Made by a program: the position numbers and the translations under genes. The notes beneath the pieces were generated by a model that searched no databases, was not told the origin of the DNA, and saw nothing but the letters and a program-made list of their open reading frames with translations. Shown piece after piece: positions 11,401 through 22,498 of a stretch of 64,000 nucleotides of DNA. This DNA is from Prunella strophiata (lineage: Eukaryota; Chordata; Aves; Passeriformes; Prunellidae). How positions within the stretch are numbered: the stretch's first letter is position 1; the number at the start of each line of letters is the position of its first letter. The DNA lies in contig JAZBQD010000015.1 of assembly GCA_036583965.1 (NCBI GenBank), forward strand, positions 28,618,310 through 28,682,309, written 5' to 3'.

Positions 11401-14250
11401 TAAAAATAACTTAGTGTAGTGGTTATTAGAAACTGTCAGTAAGAGATTGGATAGCAGCTCTCGTGGTGGGCTCCGTGTGTGGGATTATTTTGAAGACTAC
11501 TGTTAGATTAACACTTGGATCAAGTAGAAAGTCTCCAGGGTATGCCACAACATAACCTGTGAGGTCAGTAATGTTATATCAGTAATATAAATCAATGATA
11601 ATCACAATTATTATTATTATAGTAAATAAAAATAAATAGCATTCTTAACAGATATCCAGTTTGGAGTAAATTTACTCAGAAGAAATAAATATGATTAAAC
11701 CAGTGGATTCTTTGAAGTCATAAAGGCCAGGTCATCACTTTCATATTTTCTGTCTGATTAATTCTGGGATTAGTTCCTGGTTCTGTTATGTCTGCTTTCA
11801 TTTCACTACAGACACAACTTCGTCAAATATTAATAGTAAGGGATGTAGAATAAAGCCTTTGCATCTTGTTCCTTGCTCTTCCTTGCTTCCTTATCAGCAG
11901 TGAGAGTATTCTGGAAGTCATGGTCAGCTGCTTCTGCAGAGCCAGCAGATGGAGAGCAAGAACGCAGCTCCGTTTCTATGTGAAAATGAAATAAGGAGCT
12001 GCTATTGTTTGAGGAGGAAGAGGGTTAAAATGTAATTAGCCAATCAACATCATGAAGAAAAAATGAAGTTTGAAGAGGTTTAATTTTGGAAAGACCCACT
12101 GCAGATACTGTGTTCTCCCCCTCCTCAAATCAGTTATTTTTCTCCCCTTAAAATATTAAATGTACTCAAAACTTCCTGACTGGACAAATTGATGGTTGAC
12201 GCACACAAATGCAGTCCAGCAGCATAGCTAGCTTCTCATTGAATAGTTTATTTCAGCTTTCTTGCATCCTGCAGCTGATAGAAGGATATGGTCACAGAAG
12301 TGCTGCTTGTAAGAATGCTTGTGTTTTACCTGGACTTGAAGTTGGCACCTGTCAGGTATTCGTTGGCAAATGATGATAATTATGTGGGTAGTGGCACAGC
12401 CTCCCTCTGAAGGCAAACACCTGGAGCAGCTGGCAATATAGTACATACCCCATTTTATCAACCAGCCATTTCCCTAACAGACTGTCTCCTATTCTGCTAC
12501 TCCTTTTTTCTTGATTTGAAAGTACAGCTTTTAGGCGTTTTGCAGAAAGTTGCTTTGTAGCCAGCTTTAATCATAGTAGAAAGCATTAATTATATAGTGA
12601 CCTATGTGATGTGTTCTGACAAAAGTATAAAATCTTTCTATAATATTCTTTTTAATGAATCAGACAACTTCTAAGAAAAAAAGAAAATATATGTTTTTAC
12701 AGTCAAAAATTTGATTCATGAGGAAAATATCTTTTAATTCAGATAATAATGAGCCTGTTAAAAATCCCTGGTTAAAAATAGTCTGTGCATTTATTCAGGA
12801 TTCTCACTTGTGGCAAGAAAAAATTGTTATTTAAAAGAACTGATCTGTGGACACTAATGTTAACAAGCCTAAAACTTCTCTCACAGTTTTAATAGGTATT
12901 TTGTGGGCTGTTCATAGCATTGAGTCTGATCTTGTACAGTCAGTGCATCCAGGCTCAGTTGCTCATAGTCTATAAACCTATTTTCTTGAGGTGTTAGTCA
13001 CTTTGACTATTAGTTAGGTATGATGGATAATGATAACAACTGTGCTTGGAAGTTTAACTGAAGTTTAAAAGCTGAGTTTTGCTCACATCCCTCTGTAGAT
13101 TAGGGTCAGTGGAGTTTTATTTTATCAGGTCCCATCTCCTGCACCAATCACCATATACATGTGCACATTCCAATAATGTTGTGGGAGGAATAGTTAACAT
13201 TTGTCACTGGCAGTCTGCTCTTGTTTCTCTTTCTTTTTCACAGGGGTAAAGTTTCATATGGAATTTTGTTTTTACAGATTTTAATTTGTATCTCATTTGT
13301 TAAGTATGTTTCCTAGAAGGAGCCCCAGCTAAAGGGCTTGCATTGAAACACAGGTGTGCTGCAGGGTGGTTCTCATGTAGGCAGGCATGTTTTTCAGAGC
13401 CTGTGTCTTGAGAACTTAAGTTTTGATTGAGGAATAAATAACTCCACAAGCTTCAGTATGATGACTACCTTTAAATAATAGATATCTGCCCTCTAGAAGA
13501 TCTTTTATATATCCAAGTTCTGTGTCTTGAAATACCTCTAAGTCCAAGGAATGAAAATCTTCTAATGCAGTGCTGTGTTCCATAGGTCAGTCTGCTGATC
13601 AGAGGAGAGATTTGATGCACTTCTGGTAACCTGTTTTGCCAAGGAACTTACAGCTGTTGCTTCCTCAAGGGTTGCTTAATGCTTGGAAGAGTGATGGTGC
13701 TGTTGTTAAGCACCTGCTACCCACCTTGCTCCTATTCTCTGACAGTTGAGAAGTCTGAGTCTTTGGGAGGTTTGATGCATTCCCAGAAATTAGCAGGAAA
13801 ATGCTGTTCACAGGCAAGTGGTGGAGTTCAAATGCTCTCCTCAATTCCCAGCACTTAGAGGAGGTCTGACCATTTTGTCATCTAAATTACATTTGTCATG
13901 TACCTTTGAGAAACAGTGAGAAAGCAGAGAGTCTGAAAATGACCTTAGAAAAAAGCAGTAGCCCTGCTTGGCTAGTTTCACATGTATTTGTTTCTGAAAC
14001 TCAGACCAGTATGAGTCATAACATTTTTTTCAATATCTTGGTGTTGGATATCACAAGGTAGTTCTTTTAAGTTTTGTGTGAGACTTTAGTGCAGTTAGGA
14101 CTTCACTGTCTGTAATCACTGAAACCAATATTGAGTCTTCAGTTACAAGGTGCCCCACTAGTACAGAACCAGGAAACACGTGGGTCAAATTTGCAGAAGT
14201 TGGATTGAAAACAGTTGAGCTTGTTCATTGTTGCCTTATGTATTCAAGCT
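5484..14250. other. Non-coding, intron-like DNA
   Basis: Mostly AT-leaning unique sequence. It includes a 9-bp perfect inverted repeat with a 1-nt centre (6608-6626) and a homeobox-motif-rich stretch around 6474-6540. One weak + strand exon candidate lies at 12275-12355. No recognisable protein family, tRNA or repeat family was found across the rest. Confidence 0.55.
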
Positions 14251-14712
14251 TTCATGGACCTGTTGGAGAGAGTCTAAGGCAGAGTTATGAATATTATCAG
14301 AGTGCTGGAGCACCTCTTCTATGAAGATAGACTGAGAGGGATTGGGTTTGTTCAGCCTGAAGAAGAGCAGGTTCCAAGGAGACCTTAGAGCCCTTTCCAG
14401 GACACATAAGGGGGGCTACAGGAAGGCTGTGGAGGGATGTTCTACAAGGGCATTAATAGGACAAGGGGTAATGGTTTAAGCTCAAGGAGGGTAGATTTAG
14501 ATTAGATATTAGGAAGAAATATCTTTGCTGTGAGGGTGGTGAGGAAGTGGAATAGGTGTCCAGAGAAGTTGTGGCTGACCTGTCCCTGGAAGTGTTCAAG
14601 ACCAGATTGGATGGGGCTTCAAGCAGTCTAGTGGAAGGTGTCCCTGCTCACAGCAGGGGTTTTGGAACTAGATGACCTTCCAGCCAACCAACCATTTCTT
14701 AATTCTATGACT
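14251..14712 (+). mobile_element. CR1 LINE, 3'-terminal fragment
   Basis: This is a 5'-truncated CR1 retrotransposon in + orientation. It runs through the familiar CR1 tail: a GCTGGAGCACCTCTTCTATG block at about 14304, then TTCAGCCTGAAGAAGAG, then TTAGATTAGATATTAGGAAG, then CCCTGGAAGTGTTCAAG, and ends in AATTCTATGACTGA, a decayed form of the terminal octamer repeat. No intact reverse transcriptase frame remains. Many substitutions from the usual bird CR1 tail indicate an old, inactive copy. Such 5'-truncated copies are the normal outcome of CR1 target-primed insertion. Confidence 0.95.
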
Positions 14713-17700
14713 GAACTGGAGGAAATTTGATGAGTTGTTTAACTAGTGATGTAAGGATGGGCTTATGGTACCAAAGGAAGATTTTGGATACCTGACATAA
14801 CTAGATAACTTGGATAACTGACAAGAGCTAGACTGTGCAGTGAAATGGAAGCAAAATTGATGAGGCAGTGCTGAGTCATACTGAGCTTGCTGAGTTATTC
14901 TTTAAATTGTATTTTAGTAACTTCTACAAGAAAGTGTAGTTTTAAGTCTCTTCAGTCCTCTTTCAGTATCTTGTTTTTAGAAATAGCTGTCCATAAACAG
15001 TCATCACATTTGCATTCTTAGAAAATTAGGCTTCTTTAAGGTGCCATGAAGAAAGATAAATGTGTGGTGACCAGTGTTATCACCACTGATAGCCATCTCC
15101 TTTATGGATCTTCAGGCAGAACACAGCTGTCCTCAAGTCAATTTAGTAATTTTACCTAGCTGAATTGCTGAGGTTTGTTTATTTGAATGAATGCCTAATT
15201 CTGTGGTTCAGGTTTTCCAGCTCTCTTAGATCTGTTGTTTGTCGAGTTTTTCATTGTGAAGTTAGTATTATATCTGCATTAAATATTTACAATATTTTAA
15301 AAGGATTGCTTTCTCTGTGCCTTGTATTTTTAAAAAATCACTCCTTCAGATTAAAGATATAGAGATATTATGCCACATATTTATGCTTTAATGACTAATT
15401 CAGCATGATTAAAAAATTCTACTTGCTTTATCAATATACTTTTCAAATTAATGTTCTTTATTTTTCAGGGGAAAAAAAGCTTAATACTATTGTTAATTGC
15501 ATAAAAGAGTTAACATTCTCCCATACCTAGATTTAATTGAATTGGGAAATACCTAAAAATGTATCTTCGATGCTTCTTGTCCCATGCACAAGGTGGGTGC
15601 TGGATTTTTGCCTGCAGTTTGACTAGAGGACATTGCATTTCATCTTAGTCTGGGTTTATGCATGTCAGAAACTGAGCTCACAGGCAGCTCCTTCTCACCA
15701 GGAGCAGGGATGTGCATGTGCAAGTGCATATCCAGAATGACAGTGAAAAAGTAAAAGGGAGAAAAAAGTAAAAAAAAAAAGAAGGCGGGGGGGAAAGACT
15801 GGCTGCAGCCTGCTGAGCGTAAGCAGCTGCTGCTCGCTGTCTTGTGCTGTGAGAGCACCTTTCTGACAGGTTCTCAGGCTCGGCTCCGAGGTCAGTGTGG
15901 GATTAGGATGGGAACCCACTTTGCCTCTCCTGACAGCTGCAATGTTTAGTCACCACACGGTGACTTCAGCCCTGTGGCTTCTAAAGAATGTTTAATTAGT
16001 TTGCCTGCTATCAAAAATTATCTCAAGCAGAGACATGAACATATGTTGGAATTGGAGAAGACATGGTAGGGGGGCTGGCGAAGAATGACATCCAAAATAT
16101 TATGAACAATTTTTTATATAGGCTGTTACACTGCTAAAATTTAAAGTTTCCTTAGGTAGTAATCCTAAAGTGAAGAGATGCTTTTGTTCTTCATAATTAT
16201 TTTTGAGATATCCCCTGAAAACCACTGTTTCTTCTCTAATAAAAAAGCATGTTGGAGCAAACAAGTGTGCTGCTGTTCTCTCCCGTGGAGTAAGAGCTTG
16301 GTGGGAACTTGAGGAGCCTTGGGAAGACACAAGTGCCGTTGTGTGAGGAGAGCCAGCCCTCCTCACCAGCACACTGTGAGCACAAGCCAAGTTGAGCAAG
16401 CTTGTTAGAGATAAAAGCCTTGGATCTCTCCTGCTTTCCCTTGGGATTGGCGGTGTCTCGCTGTAAATTGACTCCATCGCACCCAGAAATACTTCCTGAA
16501 AACCCAGCTCTTTTCCAGATAGCTTTTAATGTATGAAATGGATCAGCATTCCCTCCTTTGTAAGCTTTCTGTAAGAAAACAAACTCCATTTAGAGGTTAA
16601 AAGCCTTTTCACTGAAATGTGTAACTGTGTGGCCTGTGGTGGGAGCAGGGACATAGGAGACGAAACGTGGCAGCAGCCCCTGGGTTTCACAGCCTGGTGT
16701 GAGCCACAGCCTGCAGCCACTGCTTCCACTGGGCTGAACCTCCTGAGAGTGGTGCTTCTGTAAGGGCATTTTCCCACCAGGAGGAAGGCTAAGGAGCCAG
16801 GGCCTAAGAGGAGCTCACTGGCTTATGGTGTGAGTTGCTGAATATTTAAGATGCATTAGACCAGCAGAGACTGTGGTACAGAAATATATGGATACACATT
16901 TATAGGAACCCTAAAGATATATGCCCAGCTATGCTGACTGCAGAGCAAACTGGTGGTTTTTTTCTATCCTTGTCTTCTACTTTTTTCCTTACTTTGTTTT
17001 ATTGACTGGTCTTAGAAATGTTCTTTTTTTTTTTTCCTACCATATTATTTGTAACTACCTTGTGGTAGAGATAATCCCAATGAACCTCAGTCTGTATTAA
17101 TTTTTATAAATTGTTCTGAATTAACATGATGTGTACTTTTTAAAATACATCCTGTGGAACTCTGTGGCCTGTTTTACATTTCTACTTGTCCTCCCTCCTG
17201 CTATTTAAAGCTCAATTAACTTCATTAAAAGTTTGTAGGCTTTACAGTGTAGGAATCGTATCACCTTGCCTGTTTGATTCCATGATGGAATAAAATAGCT
17301 TTTCATATTTGTGATGTTAGGCTCATATGAGATGTTGATAACATTGTAGGAGAAACAGCCTGTTGCATATCCTAGGCTGTACAAATAGCTGTCAGTAAGA
17401 TGTATCCCTGTACAAGCTGTCATGTCGAATTACTAATTTTTGTTGCTGACTTTGCAGTTCTCCATAGGAATGTTGTAAATATTAATGAAACATGTTTTTC
17501 AATCTCCCAGTGCTATAGTAAACTATTCTTCCCATTTTATGGAAAAAAAAATATAGTGTGGAAACTGTAAGATGCTCATGAATATGGCCATTTTTGTCAG
17601 GAGTAGGAAGTAACTGAATTTATAATGTCTGTGTTTTAACCAGGAGACCTTATTCCTCCTGGCTGAAATTCACATCATAATTGCAAAGGACTCTTCTGAT

Positions 17701-18933
17701 AAATGGCATAAATGTTGCTGTGGCTTTGCAGCATCTGTTTTCTGGCAGTCAGACACAGTCAGACTGTGGAGCTTGGAGTTAAGTGAAGCATCTACCTCTG
17801 CTTGTGCCAATTTGCAGAACTGTGATGTAATGGAGGGTGTCAGCAGGATTCTTCTCTGCTTTACAGCAAGAAGAACTCAACACTGCCTTCTTCATTAGTG
17901 TTTAAATTACTTTTTTGCTTACTTAAGGTTTTTAAGAATAAGCTAGAAGGGTTAATAGTTTAATTATGTGTGACATTGTGCATAACAGTATGCAGTTATT
18001 TCATCATCCCTCAGTCATTTGCTAAACATTGGCTGATGTTTTAACAAATATAACAAATATTTCTTGATACTAAGACATAAATGCTGTATATGGTCCTGTA
18101 AACAGGTGTTTTCTTATGTTTTGGATACAAATTTATGCAGAATTGCATGTCTTTTTTTAAAATACAGATTTTGCTCTAAACCCTGTAGATATTGTCCATT
18201 GTATATTGTAGTTGTTAGTGGACTTTTTCTATTTTAGACTTGTTTGTAGGGAAAGGTTCCTATTAAAACTCATTTCAGAAAACAAGAAAGCTTAGTAAGA
18301 GTATTGAGCTCCTCCTGAGATCTGTAGAAACACATGGTACCAAGGAAAAGAAAATGGAGAAAGATTATTCTCCCAACCTGTGTACAAGCTGGAGTTGCTA
18401 CTTGTAGACTATAATGAAAACAACCTGTATGATGCAGCAGAGTAATTTTGCTGTGAGTGGAGGAGCAGCAGCTTCAGACTGTTCTCTTCTCCACAGAGTG
18501 CATATTGCTGTGTACTGGGCTGTTGGGGATTGGCCTCTCTCTGCAGTGAGCCTAGGAGTGTTTGTTATGTGAGATTTTGCTGCCTAGGACTGTGTAATTT
18601 GCTGACAGCTCTTGTTTCAGAGACAGGCAGAAGAGTGTTGTTCTTATTTCTTCCTTATCCTGTACATCCTCCAGTTCCCCATCAGCCTTCCTGTTGTCTC
18701 TGTTACCATAGAGACAATACTTCACTACCTGCCTGATGGTAATTAAATGGAGAGTCTTGGGAGAGCAGGGGAGTACCCATCAGCAGGATATTCTAGCCAT
18801 TATTTCTCTAAATGTAACTAAACTAGAGAAAACCCTAAAATGTGCTAAAAATCTCCGTATTATTCACTGGTGTTCTTTCATTGAACTGGTGTGTTTTGAC
18901 TCACATTAGGAGTCTGGTCTTCAGTTAGGAGAC
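14713..18933. other. Non-coding DNA with two CpG-retaining blocks
   Basis: AT-leaning sequence with two patches of higher GC and retained CpG: 15780-16020 (a 7-bp inverted repeat and TGACAGCTG motif) and 16230-16500 (overlapping open frames on the - strand). Neither can be assigned to a known protein. The rest shows no gene or repeat family. Confidence 0.5.
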
Positions 18934-19475
18934 TCACAGAATCACAGAATGGTTTGGGTTAGGAGGGACCTTAAAGCCTATCTGGTTTGGGCAGGGACAT
19001 GCTCCACTAGACCAGGTTGCTCAAAGCCCTGTCTGAGTGGCCTTGGATCCACAGCTCTGGACAGACAACCTGTTCCAGTGTTCCATCCACTGTCATCATA
19101 AGTATGTCTTCCTTGTGTTCATCCTAAACCTCCTCTCTTTGAGTTTAAAACCTTTGGCCTTTTTCCTGTTGCTACAAAGTCTGTCCCCATGTCTCCAATA
19201 AGCCCCCCTTATATGTTGAAAGCTGCAATGAGGTCTCCCCCTGGAGCCTTCTCTTCTCCAGGCTGAACAGCCCCAGCTCTCAGAGCTTTCTCTGTACTTT
19301 TACAGCCCTCTGATAATTTTCATGGTCATCCCCTGGTCCTGGTCTGGCAGGTCCATGTCTCTTGTGCTGGAAACCCCAGGGCTAGATGCAGTACTCCAGG
19401 TGGGGTCTCAGGGAAGCAGAAAGAGGGGCAGAATCCCCTTCCTCGACCTGCTGCCCCTGCTTGTGTTGTCTTTCA
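18934..19475 (-). mobile_element. CR1 LINE, 3' portion, minus strand
   Basis: The segment opens with TCACAGAATCACAGAATGG, the reverse complement of the CR1 3' terminal repeat. It continues through the reversed CR1 tail (GGTTGCTCAAAGCC at about 19014, then CCTGTTGCTACAAAG, then TCTCCAGGCTGAACAGCCCC at about 19255). It fades after the CTCGACCTGCTGCCC stretch near 19442-19456. The copy is longer than the 14.25 kb one but carries no intact coding frame. The 5' (right) limit is approximate because similarity decays gradually. Confidence 0.95.
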
Positions 19476-22325
19476 GCTTGTGTAGCTTGCCATTCATTTT
19501 CTGCTCTAAATCTTTGGCTTTGGAAATATTTTGAAAGTTTTTATTTGATTTCCTTAGTTTTTTGTTTCAGTGTATTTTAGCAGTCAATGCAACAGATGTA
19601 TTCCAGAAAGAAGGAAATGCCATTTGGGAAGAAATTACAAAAATCTTTCATTTATGAGAGAGGAGTTAAAGGAGTTCTTGTCTAATAGAGTAGTGGAAGA
19701 TAGTATTATTAGCAGGGAATTAATTTTACCTTGGTATGTAGAGTATTGATAAAAATGTGTCATGTCACACACTGATGTGTTCCCTTTCATTAAGTGTGTT
19801 GTGTGAATGACAGGGAATTGAGTAGGAAGCACTAATTATCAACCCCAGTTTTATGTATAATTGGGCCCATAATGAGACGTGAGAGTGGTTTGTTTACTGT
19901 GTGCTTCAGTTCTGAAACATAAAAACACAGCCAGCAGCACAATGAAGAGCTCTCCTCATAAATTCACTCAATCTGATATCAGAGTTGATACCAAAAGTTG
20001 ATTTGGTATTAAAACAGTGCATTGCAGGTATGCATAATGGTTATCAGTTGTTTAAATGCACATTTTACACATATATATAGTTATATCCTCATTTGGAGGG
20101 AAAGCCAAAAGAAGGATGGAGGAGATTGAAACCACAAAGGCCCCCCTGAGCTTCTTTGGTTGTGCCATGTGCTGGTTATACCATGTGATAGTTCTTTGTG
20201 GTCTCAATCTCTTGTGAGATTGTGATGGGGAGGGCTTCTCAGTGGAATGGATTGTATTTGGGCAGTCATTACTCATGAGCACGATGTGTTATCTGCTGGC
20301 TGATGTTCTGTGTACAGCTGTTCATGTTACTGCTGGTTTATCTGCAGTAGTAGTATTTCTGAGCAGGAGGTAGGCAAGTATGAATATGAATGTTTCCTAT
20401 GAAATATGGCATCTTTCAGCAAGGGCCCATCTCTGAGGTATTACACTGGGGAGAAACCCATCACCTTGTGGGACTTGGCCTGAGGAGACTCCTTTGGGCA
20501 GATGAACAGCAGGACCTGAGGTACTTTATGTGATGGGTCATCACACAGCCATGGGTTGCTGCAGCAGCAGCCTGCAATGCTCAGTTGTTCCTAGTGACTT
20601 GGCAATAAAGTTGAGGAAGAATGTGTTACAGGTGACCAAGGCTGGGATACAAAGTATCTCTAAGGAAGCTTTGTTCATTTTCTTGATGAACAGTAATTTT
20701 CAGTATATGATCTTTAAACTTCACCAAAAGCCTAAAAAAATTATGGGGTACTTAGTAATATTGCAAGATTTCATTTTCTTTATGTTTTTTTCCTCCTTCT
20801 TTAATAATGTGAAGAAAAGTGTAGGACTTCTTTATCTAAAAAACTTCTTGATCAATTTATTTCTTTTCTTAATAATGCTGTGTGGAATAATCCAAGGGGA
20901 CATGGAATATTTCTGGTGATTTGAAGATAGACAGTTTCCACTGTGTATCAGGTACTTCTTGTGGAAACATTTGAAAGGCCCAGTTTCTAGTAAGTCAGTT
21001 GCTGTATTCTGCTGGCAGCCTTGGGGGTTAAATTGCATGCATGCCATTGCCCAGTCAGTAATTGTATATGACTGGTTGAGAATAGAGATGTCAGTTTCCA
21101 AATGTTTTCCTGGACATTTGTTCAGAAACTAAGCCAGAATCATAGAAAGGTGGGTCATCTCAGCTTAAGTGAAGTGAAGTTTGGGGTGTTCTGGAGAACT
21201 GTGGGGGACATGGTGTTGGTACTATGGGTTACACTGTGGGCCTGAGTCAGAGGTGCCTGACTGCATGGAAACTTTAGCAGTTGTGCTTGCCCTGGGCTGG
21301 TCCTCACAGAGGTCCCTTCTGCCTGAATCAGAGTTTTCTAACCCAGGAGCATCCCCCTGGTCTCACTCTGGAGATGAGACCCAAAGTTAAGAAGTGGCAC
21401 AAGAGAAAAATACTTTGCTGGGCTAAGTTTCTCGTCCTGTCTTCTGCCCTCAGATTTCCCTCCACTTCTGATTCTTGTGCCTCATATACTGAAATCCAGC
21501 ACAGATCCAGGGATTCTGAGTTGTCTCCATCTATTTTCCAGTTCTGTGCCCTTTCTTCCTTTCCAGCTCAAAGAGTCTGGTCAGTTCTGCTAGCCCTGTA
21601 GTTGCACTTTAAACAATGAAGGGGATCAGAAAGCCCCTTGTGCTAATAATTACATGTAATTTCTGTACCAGTTTGTGAGTATAACTTGTCCACTGTTTAT
21701 CATCAGCTTCAGGATATTGATGGAGGTTGCTTTTTCCCAAAGCAATAAAAGCTGCATACAGTATTTATGTTATGCAGTAAATACAGACTGCTACATCTGC
21801 CTACTGAGTCAGAGCAGAGAAACAGGGCATGCTTCTCTAATTTGTATGTGTTGTGCACTTTTTCTCATGCACAAGCATGCTCAAAAAGCAATCACAGAGA
21901 TCCTTATAGCTGTTTTCAAAATCTGACCAGCCACCAGAAACTGAGAAGTGCTTCATTTTCATCTTAAATTTTTCTAAGTCCTTCATATTGTTTAATGCAT
22001 AGAAGGAATGGTATTTATGTAATGAACAGCTATGCCATGCTTTGAATAGTTCACAAAAAAGATAGAATTCCCTATTTCTTCTTGGCATTGGTAGGGTATC
22101 ACTATATTAATATGCTTCACAGTCACAAATGGATGTAATTTCTCAGGATCCTATGAGCAGAGAGGCATATTTATCCCATATTTACCCCAGTTCACAAATG
22201 GGTAGCTAAGGAACAGAGATTAAGGATGCAAGTATCTATTATAAATTCTGGGAATTATGATTACACAGCTTGAGCCATTTCATCTTCCATTTCTCCTCTT
22301 ACTTTGATACCTAGCACTCTTCCTG
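19476..22325. other. Non-coding DNA
   Basis: Unique AT-leaning sequence with a moderately GC-rich patch near 21180-21600. Short open frames overlap on both strands there without splice support. No repeat family, RNA gene or conserved protein was recognised. Confidence 0.55.
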
Positions 22326-22498
22326 CAGCTGTATGAACCAAGCAGCTGCCTTTGCAATCAGAGCCAGTATTAGATACTGGCCTGTGCCTCCAGCACTTTT
22401 CCTTCAGCTGCATAGGCAGGCAGGCAGCTGCTTTTATGTATTAATATGTGGAGCTGGCATTGGTTATTAAGGCAGCTGCTCAGCTGCCCTTACAGCTG
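22326..22498. promoter_or_regulatory. Dense CAGCTG E-box cluster, candidate enhancer
   Basis: Seven exact CAGCTG hexamers lie at 22326, 22343, 22405, 22425, 22473, 22481 and 22493. Two of them form a perfect inverted repeat, GGCAGCTG-CT-CAGCTGCC (22471-22488). CAGCTG is the palindromic E-box bound by class I/II bHLH heterodimers such as myogenic or proneural factors with E-proteins. Chance would give far fewer than one such hexamer in 173 bp. There is no coding frame across the cluster. The function as an enhancer is inferred, not shown. Confidence 0.5.
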
